DNA of 64,000 nt from Vreelandella neptunia (GTDB lineage Bacteria; Pseudomonadota; Gammaproteobacteria; Pseudomonadales; Halomonadaceae): the NCBI RefSeq assembly GCF_034479615.1, contig NZ_CP140255.1:1240001-1304000 (forward strand), written 5' to 3'. The notes under the pieces are model-generated. The model searched no databases, was not told where the DNA came from, and worked only from the letters and a program-made list of their open reading frames with translations. The position numbers and the translations under genes were made by a program. Positions 8,293-17,110 of this stretch are shown here, piece by piece. The first letter of the stretch is position 1. Every line of letters begins with the position of its first letter.

Positions 8293-9540
8293 CTACTGCC
8301 GATAGCGCGACAAGAAGTTGGCAAAGCGGTCGAGTGCATCGCCTAACTGGTCGGCCCAGGGCAGCGTCACGATGCGCACATGATCCGGCTCTGGCCAGTT
8401 AAAGGCTGTGCCCTGTACCAGCAGTATTTTTTCCTGAAGCAGTAGATCCAGCACCATCTGCTGGTCGTCTTTGATATTGAAGACCTTGGGGTCGAGCCTT
8501 GGAAAGGCGTACAGCGCGCCTTTAGGTTTCACGCAGGAAACGCCGGGGATTGCGTTTAACTTCTCCACGGTAATATCGCGCTGGGCCAGCAGTCGCCCGC
8601 CGGGCAGGATTAAATCATTGATCGACTGATAGCCCCCCAGAGCGGTTTGAATCGCGTGCTGGGCGGGGACGTTGGCACATAGCCGCATAGAGGCGAGCAT
8701 ATTCAGCCCCTGGATATAGTCTTGAGCGTTTAGCTTGGCCAGGGTGCCGGAGATAATCATCCAGCCTGAGCGGAACCCGGCACAGCGATAGCTTTTGGAG
8801 AGACCGTTCATGGTGATGACCAGTTGGTCGTCGTCCGCCAGGGCGCCCGTGGCGGTGTGCTCGACGCCGTCATACAGAATCTTGTCGTAGATCTCGTCAG
8901 AGAACACCACCAGGTTGTGCTGCTTGGCGATCGCCAACACCTCTTTCACCACGGCAGGCGGATACACCGCGCCGGTGGGGTTGTTGGGGTTGATGAGCAC
9001 AATGGCACGTGTGTGGCTGGTGATCTTGGCGCGAATATCCGCCATGTCTGGCGTCCAGTCCGCCTGTTCGTCGCACAGGTAGTGCACCGCGTGGCCACCG
9101 GAAAGGTGGGCGGCGGCGGTCCAGAGCGGGTAGTCCGGCGCGGGAATGAGTACTTCATCGCCGTCGTTGAGCAGCGCCTGCATGGCCATCACGATTAGCT
9201 CAGAAACGCCGTTGCCGATGAAGATATCTTCAATACCCACGCCGGGAATCTGCTTGCGCTGGCACTCCTGCATAATCGCTTTACGGGCAGAGTAGAGGCC
9301 TTTGGAGTCGCAGTAGCCCTGGGCCGTGGGCAGGTTGCGCATCACATCCTGGAGAATCTCTTCCGGCGCCTCAAAACCAAAGGGTGCAGGGTTGCCAATG
9401 TTTAGCTTGAGAATTCGCTGACCTTCCTCTTCCAAGCGCTTGGCGTGGTCGAGTACCGGGCCGCGAATGTCGTAGCAGACATTGTGCAGTTTATGAGATT
9501 TCTTTAACGGTTGTGATTCTTGCGACTGCGGGGTATCCAT
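8293..9540 (-). CDS. alaA: Glutamate-pyruvate aminotransferase AlaA-type
   Basis: This 415-residue class I PLP-dependent aminotransferase is closely similar to E. coli AlaA (YfbQ), which makes alanine from pyruvate and glutamate. KLHNVCYDIRGPVLDHAKRL and LNIGNPAPFGFEAPEEI near the start are characteristic. NPNNPTGAVY, SDEIYDKILYDG and the PLP-lysine loop SLSKSYRCAGFRSGW are all present. The ATG at 9540 is preferred over a TTG at 9555 because alignment with AlaA begins soon after it. Confidence 0.93.
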   Translation of the reverse strand: MDTPQSQESQPLKKSHKLHNVCYDIRGPVLDHAKRLEEEGQRILKLNIGNPAPFGFEAPEEILQDVMRNLPTAQGYCDSKGLYSARKAIMQECQRKQIPGVGIEDIFIGNGVSELIVMAMQALLNDGDEVLIPAPDYPLWTAAAHLSGGHAVHYLCDEQADWTPDMADIRAKITSHTRAIVLINPNNPTGAVYPPAVVKEVLAIAKQHNLVVFSDEIYDKILYDGVEHTATGALADDDQLVITMNGLSKSYRCAGFRSGWMIISGTLAKLNAQDYIQGLNMLASMRLCANVPAQHAIQTALGGYQSINDLILPGGRLLAQRDITVEKLNAIPGVSCVKPKGALYAFPRLDPKVFNIKDDQQMVLDLLLQEKILLVQGTAFNWPEPDHVRIVTLPWADQLGDALDRFANFLSRYRQ

Positions 9541-9647
9541 GAGGTGTCTGTCCAAATAGTAGCTAGAGGCCCAAAAGTGTCCAAAAAAACATAAGTGCTT
9601 AAAAAGTGCCCGTACGCCGTGCCTTTGGCTAAGGAGCAGTTAGGCCA

Positions 9648-10604
9648 TTATGCGTCGGAAAGTAGTTGATTGTCTTCGTCGTTTTGCACGGGCGGCGGAG
9701 GAATGTCTGCCGGGGTTTCAAGCGTTAGCCTGCCCAGCTTGCCATCACGCAGTTCGTGAAGCAGAACTTCCGCGCCGCGGTGCAGATCAACGGCGCCGCC
9801 GGGGCGCAGCCCGCCTCGGCGGGCAGCGATATCTTTTAAGATGGCGTTACCGTCGAAGCCAGCAATAGCGAGAAAGTCGGGCTTTTTCGGACCATCTGCA
9901 TCAATGTCGTGGGGGATGTCCGGTGCGGCGTAGGGCGGCAGCTCTTTGAGCTTATAACGCTCGGTGAGCGCTTCGGGGTAGCGTTTGGCCAGCTCCGCGC
10001 TGGTGACAATCGCTACATCGGCGTACTCGATAGCAGTGTCACGAATGGCGCCGGTGGCCGCAAGACGATAGGCGCTAGCCTGATCCTCAATTTTCGGCCA
10101 AAGCACTCCAGGCGTGTCGGTAAGCGCTACGCGTCCATCGATGCGCACCTTTTGCTGGCGCTTGGTGACCGCTGGTTCGTTACCCGTTTTAGCGATTTTG
10201 CGCCCGGCAAGGCCGTTAATCAGCGTGGATTTTCCCACGTTGGGAATACCCATCACCATCACGCGCACATCCCGGTCAGCACGAACGGCACCAGCCAGCT
10301 CATGGCACAGCTTGGGGATTTTCTTTAGCTCGCGGGTGTTGGTGGTGGTCACCGCCAAGGCGCGCATATTCTCTTGGGCATCGAAATAAGCCACCCATTC
10401 GGCCGTTCGCTCTGGGTCGGCGAGGTCGGCGCGGGAAAGAATTTTCAGCACCGGCTTGTGGCGGGTTAGCTCGGCCAGCATCGGGTTGGCGCTGGAGTAG
10501 GGCAGACGCGCATCGAGTACTTCAATGACCACATCAATTTCAGGCAGCACCTCCTTAATCTGGCGGCGGGCCTTGTTCATATGTCCGGGGAACCAGCCGA
10601 GCAT
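9648..10604 (-). CDS. ylqF: Ribosome biogenesis GTPase, YlqF/RbgA family
   Basis: This 318-residue circularly permuted GTPase starts LGWFPGHMNKARRQIKEVLP, the signature of YlqF/RbgA proteins, which act late in 50S assembly in Bacillus. The permuted motif order is visible: G4 (ILSRADLAD) comes first, then G1 (GIPNVGKST) and G3 (DTPG). The usual G4 NKxD appears as SRAD, a variation that could affect guanine specificity. The ATG at 10604 is preferred because gcaggag lies just upstream. The C-terminal region (GLRPGGAVDLHRGAEVLL) is typical. Confidence 0.9.
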   Translation of the reverse strand: MLGWFPGHMNKARRQIKEVLPEIDVVIEVLDARLPYSSANPMLAELTRHKPVLKILSRADLADPERTAEWVAYFDAQENMRALAVTTTNTRELKKIPKLCHELAGAVRADRDVRVMVMGIPNVGKSTLINGLAGRKIAKTGNEPAVTKRQQKVRIDGRVALTDTPGVLWPKIEDQASAYRLAATGAIRDTAIEYADVAIVTSAELAKRYPEALTERYKLKELPPYAAPDIPHDIDADGPKKPDFLAIAGFDGNAILKDIAARRGGLRPGGAVDLHRGAEVLLHELRDGKLGRLTLETPADIPPPPVQNDEDNQLLSDA

Positions 10605-10636
10605 GGGTTTCTCCTGCAAGTACAAAAATAACGGCA

Positions 10637-10675
10637 CAAAAAAAGCGGGCGTCCATTCTAGCAGATGACGCCCGC
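10637..10675 (-). terminator. Rho-independent terminator of msrB
   Basis: On the minus strand a 9-bp stem (gcgggcgtc/gacgcccgc) is followed by TTTTTTTGT. It is 35 bases after the msrB stop and just upstream of the ylqF start, so it separates the two transcripts. Confidence 0.85.
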
Positions 10676-10709
10676 CTTGCCGGTTTTCCTTGCGAGGATT
10701 TAGCGCAGA

Positions 10710-11108
10710 TTACTCGTCAGGGTGAAATTCCAACGATACTGAGTTAATGCAGTAGCGCAACCCGGTAGTCTCCGGTGGGCCGTCGGGGAAAACATGGCCC
10801 AGATGAGCATCGCAGTGAGAACAAACTACCTCCGTGCGCTGCATGCCGTGAGTGGTATCCGTATGCTCCTCAACACAGCGGCTACCCAGCGGCCGATCAA
10901 AGCTTGGCCAGCCGCAGCCAGCGTCGAATTTATGCTCGTTCTCAAACAGCGGCGCGTGGCAGCAAACGCAGTGGTAAATACCCTGCGCATCGCGCACCTG
11001 ATAATCACCGGTGAACGGGCGCTCGGTGCCTTTCTCGCGTGCTACGCGGTACTGCTCGGGGGTTAGCTGCTGTTGCCACTCGTCAGGGGATTTTTCTATT
11101 TTCGCCAT
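10710..11108 (-). CDS. msrB: Peptide methionine-(R)-S-oxide reductase MsrB
   Basis: The 132-residue enzyme reduces methionine-R-sulfoxide in oxidised proteins. Both zinc-binding CxxC pairs (CVCCHAPLF and [12 protein letters not shown]) and the catalytic cysteine region [11 protein letters not shown] are present, with GWPSF between them. The ATG at 11108 has gagagg upstream and gives the standard family length; an in-frame start at 11171 would add 21 unrelated residues. It ends at a strong terminator, so it is probably monocistronic. Confidence 0.95.
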   Translation of the reverse strand: MAKIEKSPDEWQQQLTPEQYRVAREKGTERPFTGDYQVRDAQGIYHCVCCHAPLFENEHKFDAGCGWPSFDRPLGSRCVEEHTDTTHGMQRTEVVCSHCDAHLGHVFPDGPPETTGLRYCINSVSLEFHPDE

Positions 11109-11245
11109 GCTCTGTTCCTCTCCCTTGTGCATTGCGCTTACATCGCTGAGGCCAAGTGTTGTTGGTCTCACTAGCCTAGTGACACCACTTGGTCATCATG
11201 AGTTTCAGCATGGGCGATTATACATCGCTGTGCCAGTGTAAAGCG

Positions 11246-12832
11246 CTATACGCTAGCCGCACCGCCGTTACTGCGAGGATCGTGGGCGCTCTCTATCAGC
11301 CCATCCGGGTGATGCACAATACCGCCTGCATGGCCCATGGTGTCACTGAACGCCTCGGGCAGCACTTCCACATCGTGGCCTGCCGTTGCCAGAGCGGTGA
11401 CTAGGGCATCGTCAAAACGCGCTTCGAGCTTCAAGTTAGTGCTGGTTTCACCCCAGGTGCGCCCCAGCAGCCAGCGGGGAGCCGTAATCGCCTGCTGCAG
11501 CGGCATGCCGTGCAGCGCATAGCGTGAAAATACCGCTGCCTGGGTTTGCGGCTGGCCTTCACCGCCCATAGTGCCGTAAACCATAGTGCGGCCATCGTTG
11601 AATTTAGCAAGCGCCGGGTTAAGAGTGTGGAAAGGTTTGCGGCCGGGAGCTAAGCCGCGCAGGTCGTCGGGGTTAAGCGAAAAGCTGATGCCGCGGTTTT
11701 GCCACAGCACGCCGCTTTCTGGCAGCACTACGCCGCTGCCAAACTCCCAGTAGATGCTCTGAATAAAGCTCACCGCACGCCCTTCGCTGTCCACGGTGCC
11801 CATCCAAATGGTGTCGCCAGGAGCGGGCTCGTGTGGCCAGGGCAGAGCGTGTTGTGGGTCGATTTGAGTCGCCTCCCGGCCAATATTCTCTTCGCTGAGT
11901 AACTCCTGCAGCGGTGTGGGTACGCGGCCGGGGTCAGTGACGTTTTGGTCGCGCAGGATAAAAGCGCGCTTTGTCGCTTCGATGAGTCCGTGCAGGTGGT
12001 CAAAATCATTTGGCTCAGCAGCTTTTAAACGTTCGTAGATGCCCAATATCATTAGCGACGCCATGCCCTGAGTCGGGGCAGGTAAGTTATACAGCTTGGC
12101 ATCTTGAAGCGTTACTTCCAGCGGTGTGACTCGCTGGGCTCGGTAGGCGTGAAAGTCAGACAAACGCAGTGGGCTGCCCACCGCCTCTAAATCTCGCGCC
12201 ATGCTAGCGGCCAGCTCGCCGCGGTAGAAGTCGTCTAACCCCGCTTCCGCCAAGCGCTTAAGTGTCGCGGCCAGGCGCGGCTGGCGAAGTCGTTCGCCTT
12301 CACGGGGAACCTGGCCGTTAAGCAGTAGGGCGTCACTAAAGCCTGGGCTTTGGGTTAAACGCTCAATGTGTTTAGCGGTAAGCGCTTCCTGGCTCTGGGA
12401 GACCGCAATACCTGTCTCGGCATGATGAATGGCGTCGGCCAGTAGCGTGGTGAGAGGCAGTTGCTTACCCCATGCCGACGCCGCGTTAAGCGCTTCATGC
12501 CAGCCGCCAATGGTGCCGGCCATGGTCAGAGCAGCTTTAGGGCCGCGCTCGGGAATCTGCGTTTCACCCGCATAGAAATCTCCATCGGCGAGCCCCGCTG
12601 CCGGGCCGCAGGCGTCAATGGCAATCGGCGCTTTGCCCGGCTCATGAATGAGCCAGAAGCCATCGCCACCCAGGGCGTTCATATGCGGGTAGACCACCGC
12701 AATGGCCGCAGCGGCAGCGACCATGGCTTCCACCGCATTCCCACCCTGTTTAAGCACATCGCGCCCGGCGCTTGCGGCGAGGTGGTGAGGGGCGACACAG
12801 CTACCGCCGTAACTACGTTGGGTGTGGAGCAT
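11246..12832 (-). CDS. Gamma-glutamyltranspeptidase-family hydrolase
   Basis: The 528-residue protein is an Ntn-hydrolase of the GGT family (peptidase T3). It has the N-terminal GGNAVEAMVAAAAA and ALGGDGFWL blocks. The self-processing site would be before the Thr in GDTIWMGTVDSEGRAV, followed by the FGSGVVLPESG and TMGGEGQPQTQA blocks. It lacks a clear signal peptide and resembles the YwrD-like branch of putative acylases more than periplasmic glutathione hydrolase. The ATG at 12832 has aagga upstream; a TTG at 12856 is less likely. It is last in a run of same-strand genes after a TRAP transporter, suggesting that the transported compound is its substrate. Substrate unknown. Confidence 0.85.
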   Translation of the reverse strand: MLHTQRSYGGSCVAPHHLAASAGRDVLKQGGNAVEAMVAAAAAIAVVYPHMNALGGDGFWLIHEPGKAPIAIDACGPAAGLADGDFYAGETQIPERGPKAALTMAGTIGGWHEALNAASAWGKQLPLTTLLADAIHHAETGIAVSQSQEALTAKHIERLTQSPGFSDALLLNGQVPREGERLRQPRLAATLKRLAEAGLDDFYRGELAASMARDLEAVGSPLRLSDFHAYRAQRVTPLEVTLQDAKLYNLPAPTQGMASLMILGIYERLKAAEPNDFDHLHGLIEATKRAFILRDQNVTDPGRVPTPLQELLSEENIGREATQIDPQHALPWPHEPAPGDTIWMGTVDSEGRAVSFIQSIYWEFGSGVVLPESGVLWQNRGISFSLNPDDLRGLAPGRKPFHTLNPALAKFNDGRTMVYGTMGGEGQPQTQAAVFSRYALHGMPLQQAITAPRWLLGRTWGETSTNLKLEARFDDALVTALATAGHDVEVLPEAFSDTMGHAGGIVHHPDGLIESAHDPRSNGGAASV

Positions 12833-12902
12833 CTTAGAATCCTTGTTATTAAGCAAATAGTTATTAAGTAAATAGTTGTTAAATAAATACTAAGGCAGTT
12901 CG

Positions 12903-14228
12903 TTACCAGCCAATGGCTGCGGGCAACCAGGTGGCAATGCTGGGAAAGATAAATACCAGCGCGACGGCGACGAACTGTAAACCGATAAACGGTAGCGCGC
13001 CTTTATAAATATCCAGCGTCGAGACTTCTTTCGGCGCTACACCCTTGAGGAAAAACAGCGACCAGCCAAAGGGTGGGGTAAGAAACGAAGTTTGTAGCAC
13101 GAGTCCCACTAAAATACCCAGCCACACCATATCGACGCCCATCTGAACAAAGAAGGGCAAAAACAGTGGTAGGGCAATATAGCTGATCTCAATCCACTCC
13201 AGGAAGAAGCCCAGCACAAACATCAGCAGCAGCATGAATAGCATCGCGCCTAGCTCGCCACCGGGCACCCAATCGAACATACGGGCCACCAAGTGCTCGC
13301 CGCCCAAGCCACGAAATGCCAGGCCAAATACCTGGGCGCTGATCAAAATAAAGAACACCATGGCCGAGATCACCAGCGTGGCCTTGGCAACCTCTTTGAG
13401 TAGCGCAAAGGTTAACCGCCCCGAGCAGGCTACAATTAGCAATGCTCCTAGCGCACCCATGGAGGCCGCTTCAGTTGGCGCGGCAATGCCGCCAATAATC
13501 GAGCCTAATACCGCAAACACCAACCCCACTGGCGGGCCCACCACGGTAATCACTTTGCGTATCAACTGACCCCGGCCCATTTCTGCTCGCTCCTCGGCGG
13601 GGATTGGCGGCATTAGGTCGGGATAGAGCTTGGCGATCATCAGTATGGCAATAATATACACCGCTGCCAGCGTTAGCCCTGGCACCATGGCCGCTGCGAA
13701 CATCGTACCGACCGATTCACCCAGAATTTCCGCGAGCAGAATCAGCACCAGGCTGGGCGGAATAATCTGCCCTAAGGTGCCTGACGCACAGATCATCCCT
13801 GTGGCCAGGGTTTTAGGGTAGCCGCGGCGAAGCAACGTCGGTAGCGTGAGCAGACCAAGGGTAACGATAGTGGCGCCCACAATGCCGGTGGCGGCGCCTA
13901 ACAGCACACCCACGAGAATTATCGCCACACCCATGCCGCCTGAAATGCCGCCGAACAGATGGCCGATGACATCGATCAGTTCCTCGGCCAGCTTCGACTT
14001 CTCCAGCATCACCCCCATAAACACAAACAGCGGTATGGCCATAAAGGTGTAATTGGTCACTACGCCGAAAATACGTGACGGCAGCAGATTAAACAGCATT
14101 GGGCCAAAGCCAATGTAACCAAAGAAAAAGGCCGTCGCCGCGATACTGATACCTACGGGAATACCTATCAGCAGGAACACAAAAAAAGCCACGATCATGC
14201 CGATCGCTAGCCATTCATTGGGAGACAT
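12903..14228 (-). CDS. TRAP transporter large permease subunit (DctM family)
   Basis: This 441-residue protein with about 12 hydrophobic segments is the ion-coupled translocation subunit of a tripartite ATP-independent periplasmic transporter. Family blocks GAATGIVGATIVTLGLLTLP and GTLGQIIPPSLVLILLAE are present. Its start lies three bases after the small-subunit stop. A short AT-rich repeat (two and a half copies of about 15 bp at 12851-12890) separates it from the GGT-family gene, which may still be cotranscribed. Confidence 0.93.
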   Translation of the reverse strand: MSPNEWLAIGMIVAFFVFLLIGIPVGISIAATAFFFGYIGFGPMLFNLLPSRIFGVVTNYTFMAIPLFVFMGVMLEKSKLAEELIDVIGHLFGGISGGMGVAIILVGVLLGAATGIVGATIVTLGLLTLPTLLRRGYPKTLATGMICASGTLGQIIPPSLVLILLAEILGESVGTMFAAAMVPGLTLAAVYIIAILMIAKLYPDLMPPIPAEERAEMGRGQLIRKVITVVGPPVGLVFAVLGSIIGGIAAPTEAASMGALGALLIVACSGRLTFALLKEVAKATLVISAMVFFILISAQVFGLAFRGLGGEHLVARMFDWVPGGELGAMLFMLLLMFVLGFFLEWIEISYIALPLFLPFFVQMGVDMVWLGILVGLVLQTSFLTPPFGWSLFFLKGVAPKEVSTLDIYKGALPFIGLQFVAVALVFIFPSIATWLPAAIGW

Positions 14229-14231
14229 GGG

Positions 14232-14741
14232 TTATTCACCTCGTGTGGGTAGGGCGAAAGCCTGACGCATCGCGTGGGCCAACCCTTGCAGCGCGAGAAG
14301 GACAAAACCGAATGGAATCAGCGATTTGAGCAGCCAGCGCAGAGGCAGGCCACCGGGGTTGGGCGACGCTTCGCCGCGGGCGAATGACTGGTCGATCCAG
14401 GGCAGCGTCAGCCAGGCGATATACAGCCCCATCACCAGCAGCAATAGACCTCCGACCACTTCAATCACCCGTTGCAGGCCAGCGGGGAAGCGTTCGTAGA
14501 AAACATCCACGCGCACTTGCTCGCCCATCAATAGCAAATACGACATGCCAAACAGCGCTATAGGCGAGATCAGATGCCACTGCAGCTCCTGCAGCCATAC
14601 CGCCCCTATGCTGAACACATAGCGCATCAATACGTCGCCAGCGACGAGTCCGACTAAAACCACGCAGGTCCAGGCGGCGATCCAGCCAAATAGCTGAACC
14701 ACCGCCTCAACTCCGTGGACAAAAAATGCCACGGCGCGCAT
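14232..14741 (-). CDS. TRAP transporter small permease subunit (DctQ family)
   Basis: This 169-residue protein has four predicted membrane helices (about 20-40, 50-70, 90-112 and 132-152), the usual DctQ topology. LQWHLISPIALFGMSYLLL and GEQVRVDVFYERFP are family-typical. It forms the membrane complex with the large subunit. One base separates it from the binding-protein gene and three from the large subunit, so the three are one operon. Confidence 0.92.
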   Translation of the reverse strand: MRAVAFFVHGVEAVVQLFGWIAAWTCVVLVGLVAGDVLMRYVFSIGAVWLQELQWHLISPIALFGMSYLLLMGEQVRVDVFYERFPAGLQRVIEVVGGLLLLVMGLYIAWLTLPWIDQSFARGEASPNPGGLPLRWLLKSLIPFGFVLLALQGLAHAMRQAFALPTRGE

Positions 14742-14742
14742 A

Positions 14743-15846
14743 TCAGACTCCGATAATGTCGTTTAACCAAGCCCGCTCACTGGCACCCGCCCAGCGGTCG
14801 TGGTTGGCTTTAAATGCCATGTAGCTATCGTGCACTTTGCGCACCAGCGGGTCGGCGTTGGCCTCTGTCGCCAGGGTATCTTGAGTGGCTTCGCGCAGCG
14901 CATCGACAACGGGGGTAGGTAGCATGCTGGCAGTGACGCCTTCGTTCTCCACTAGATCTGTCATGGCCTCGCCATTGACCGCTTCAGACCAGGTCACGCT
15001 CTCCAAGCAGGCGGCCATACAGGCAGTTTTGACAATCATCTTCAGGTCTTCTGGCAGGCTGTCCCAGTGGGTTTTCGAGATGAGCAGTTCACCCGTGGTT
15101 GATGGTTCGTGCCAGCCGGTGGTGTGGTAGAACTTGGCCGCGTTGTGGAGCCCCATACGGCGGTCTTGGAAAGGCCCCACAAACTCGGCTGCATCAATCA
15201 CGCCACGTTCCAGCGCGGGGAAGATTTCACCACCGGGCAGTACCCGGGCATCCACGCCAAGTGAAGAGTAAACCTGGCCCGCCAAGCCAGGAACGCGCAT
15301 GCGCAGACCGTTGAGCTGGCTAATATCCTCAATCGGCTCGCGGAACCAGCCAGTCATTTGCACGCCGGTATTGTTCAGCGGGAAGGCGACCATGCCGTAG
15401 GGCTCGTACACCTCGTGCCAAAGCTCCAAACCGCCGCCGTGGTAAAGCCACGCCATATGGCCCATAAAGCTCATGCCAAATGGAACGGTAGTAAAGTACT
15501 GAGCGGCAAAGGTAGTGCCGGACCAGAAGTAGCTGTTAGCGGCGTTCATTTCGATGGTGCCGCTTTGAACGGCTTCAAAGCCTTCAAAGGCCGGAATCAG
15601 TTCGCCGGATGAAAAATGCTGAATATTGAGTCGCCCGCCGGACATGGCGTTGATTTTGGCGATCACATCAGTGGGGCTGCCAGGGCCTTCCACGTAAAAC
15701 GGCGAGCCGGGCGGGTAGGCATTGGTCATACGCCAGTTGAAACTCTCGGCGGACTGCGCGCGGGCGATAGACGGGGCGCCCAAGACTAGGCCTGCCGTGG
15801 AAGAGACGGCAGCTGTGGTGAGAAACTTGCGACGGGATAAGGACAT
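14743..15846 (-). CDS. TRAP transporter substrate-binding protein, TakP-like
   Basis: The 367-residue periplasmic protein starts MSLSRRKFLTTAAVSSTAG, a twin-arginine-type signal, with a likely cleavage after IARAQS. The mature part has WRMTNAYPPGSPFY, MSGGRLNIQHFSSGELIPAF and LPGGEIFPALERGVIDAAEF, closely resembling TakP, which binds 2-oxo acids such as pyruvate. The substrate may thus be a monocarboxylate or oxo acid, but the linked GGT-family enzyme leaves room for an acylated amino acid. The ATG at 15846 (MSLSRRKF) is chosen over 15858. Confidence 0.9.
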   Translation of the reverse strand: MSLSRRKFLTTAAVSSTAGLVLGAPSIARAQSAESFNWRMTNAYPPGSPFYVEGPGSPTDVIAKINAMSGGRLNIQHFSSGELIPAFEGFEAVQSGTIEMNAANSYFWSGTTFAAQYFTTVPFGMSFMGHMAWLYHGGGLELWHEVYEPYGMVAFPLNNTGVQMTGWFREPIEDISQLNGLRMRVPGLAGQVYSSLGVDARVLPGGEIFPALERGVIDAAEFVGPFQDRRMGLHNAAKFYHTTGWHEPSTTGELLISKTHWDSLPEDLKMIVKTACMAACLESVTWSEAVNGEAMTDLVENEGVTASMLPTPVVDALREATQDTLATEANADPLVRKVHDSYMAFKANHDRWAGASERAWLNDIIGV

Positions 15847-15858
15847 AGCACACCTCAT

Positions 15859-16122
15859 TAATGGGGGAGTTGGTCAGCCAGGGAACACAATGAAGTAGCA
15901 AGGGGTGTGCCATAAAAATCGATTTTATTTTAAATAAAAGATTTTTAAGGGTTTTGTCGGTCTCTGCTGAAAAGACTAAATATAAGAAAAATAACTGTTT
16001 GCACCGTTATGGCGCTGAATGAGTGCCCAGGGCACCCTCGGTGTGCATACTGACTTCGCAAAAGTTGGACGCAGAGGTAGGTGATTGAAAGCGGGTCAGT
16101 TAGTTTGGTGAGGGCAGGGTGC
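15859..16122. promoter_or_regulatory. Upstream region of the TRAP/GGT operon
   Basis: About 260 bases without a gene, between the divergent TRAP operon and the tRNA cluster. It contains an AT-rich near-palindrome (15914-15947, built on ttttatttt-aaataaaa flanked by atc and gat) about 70 bases before the dctP start, a plausible regulator site. No regulator gene is adjacent. Confidence 0.4.
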
Positions 16123-16151
16123 TTGACAGCTCAATAAGGTCTGAGTAACAT
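16123..16151 (+). promoter_or_regulatory. Sigma-70 promoter of the tRNA-Glu/Gly cluster
   Basis: TTGACA (16123-16128) and TAACAT (16146-16151) are separated by 17 bases, close to consensus. The probable start site is followed by a GC-rich stretch (acgcgcc), the discriminator type found in stable-RNA promoters under stringent control. Confidence 0.8.
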
Positions 16152-16179
16152 ACGCGCCACCTCGACGAGGCAATGCAAC

Positions 16180-16255
16180 GTCCCATTCGTCTAGTGGTCT
16201 AGGACACCGCCCTTTCACGGCGGTAACAGGGGTTCGAACCCCCTATGGGACGCCA
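16180..16255 (+). tRNA. tRNA-Glu (anticodon TTC), copy 1
   Basis: A 76-nt cloverleaf with CCA encoded. The acceptor gtcccat pairs with atgggac, the anticodon stem is ccgcc/ggcgg with loop ctttcac (TTC at 34-36), and the T arm has ggttcgaacc. First gene of the array. Confidence 0.97.
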
Positions 16256-16309
16256 CTTATTCTTTTTCTTTCTAGAGCTAGAGTAAGCGGTCGTCAGGGT
16301 TATCGGAAT

Positions 16310-16384
16310 GCGGGAATAGCTCAGTGGTAGAGCATCGCCTTGCCAAGGCGAGGGTCGGGAGTTCGAATCTCCTTTCCCGCTCCA
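16310..16384 (+). tRNA. tRNA-Gly (anticodon GCC), copy 1
   Basis: A 75-nt cloverleaf with CCA. The acceptor gcgggaa pairs with ttcccgc, the anticodon arm is tcgccttgccaaggcga with GCC, and the T loop is gttcgaatc. Confidence 0.97.
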
Positions 16385-16404
16385 AGCATTAAAGTGCTTA
16401 CAGT

Positions 16405-16480
16405 GTCCCATTCGTCTAGTGGTCTAGGACACCGCCCTTTCACGGCGGTAACAGGGGTTCGAACCCCCTATGGGACGCCA
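16405..16480 (+). tRNA. tRNA-Glu (anticodon TTC), copy 2
   Basis: Identical over its 76 nt to copy 1 and separated from tRNA-Gly copy 1 by 20 nt, consistent with tandem duplication of a Glu-Gly pair. Confidence 0.97.
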
Positions 16481-16534
16481 CTTCCGGTAGGTTAGGTAAA
16501 AAGCTTAGGTAAAAGCTAAGCAAGTGTTCTATAA

Positions 16535-16609
16535 GCGGGAATAGCTCAGTGGTAGAGCATCGCCTTGCCAAGGCGAGGGTCGGGAGTTCGAATCTCCTTT
16601 CCCGCTCCA
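16535..16609 (+). tRNA. tRNA-Gly (anticodon GCC), copy 2
   Basis: Identical to copy 1 over 75 nt including CCA; second member of the second Glu-Gly pair. Confidence 0.97.
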
Positions 16610-16649
16610 GTTTTAGGTGTCGGATTAAGTTATTGTCCTGCTCCAATCA

Positions 16650-16725
16650 GTCCCATTCGTCTAGTGGCCTAGGACACCGCCCTTTCACGGCGGTAACAGG
16701 GGTTCGAACCCCCTATGGGACGCCA
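16650..16725 (+). tRNA. tRNA-Glu (anticodon TTC), copy 3
   Basis: As the other copies except for one base in the D loop (tggcct for tggtct), so it should fold and function normally. Confidence 0.96.
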
Positions 16726-16750
16726 TCTAGCTTTATATGTTGTTTACGTT

Positions 16751-16825
16751 GCGGGAATAGCTCAGTGGTAGAGCATCGCCTTGCCAAGGCGAGGGTCGGG
16801 AGTTCGAATCTCCTTTCCCGCTCCA
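16751..16825 (+). tRNA. tRNA-Gly (anticodon GCC), copy 3
   Basis: Identical to the other two glycine tRNA genes over 75 nt including CCA; last intact gene of the cluster. Confidence 0.97.
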
Positions 16826-16835
16826 TTTTGGATGT

Positions 16836-16913
16836 GTGGTTAAGAGCATCGCCTTACCAAGGCGAGGGTCGTGATCTGGTGCGCCAGCCCGGCCGATCTC
16901 CTTTCCCGCTCCA
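16836..16913 (+). pseudogene. Decayed tRNA-Gly relic
   Basis: The anticodon arm (agcatcgccttaccaaggcgagggtcg, one base changed so that GCC reads ACC) and the 3' end (tctcctttcccgctcca) of tRNA-Gly are kept. The 5' acceptor strand and most of the D arm are missing, and the T arm is replaced by gatctggtgcgccagcccgg. It cannot form a cloverleaf. It lies ten bases after tRNA-Gly copy 3, so it is probably a damaged duplicate. Confidence 0.85.
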
Positions 16914-17110
16914 TGTAAACAAGACCAGATAGTTCTGCAATTTCCCAGCTTCAAAAGTTTAGTCTTCCCTTTGTTTCCATGGTGTATCGGCTAATTGCTG
17001 AGCATCACTGTTTGCGTGTCTGACGTTTGGTGGTCGTGTTCACCTTGAAAAAAGTCGTTTGCGCCCTAATGTTTTACCTTCTCTTCTTTTTTTGCTGACA
17101 GGACATGTTC

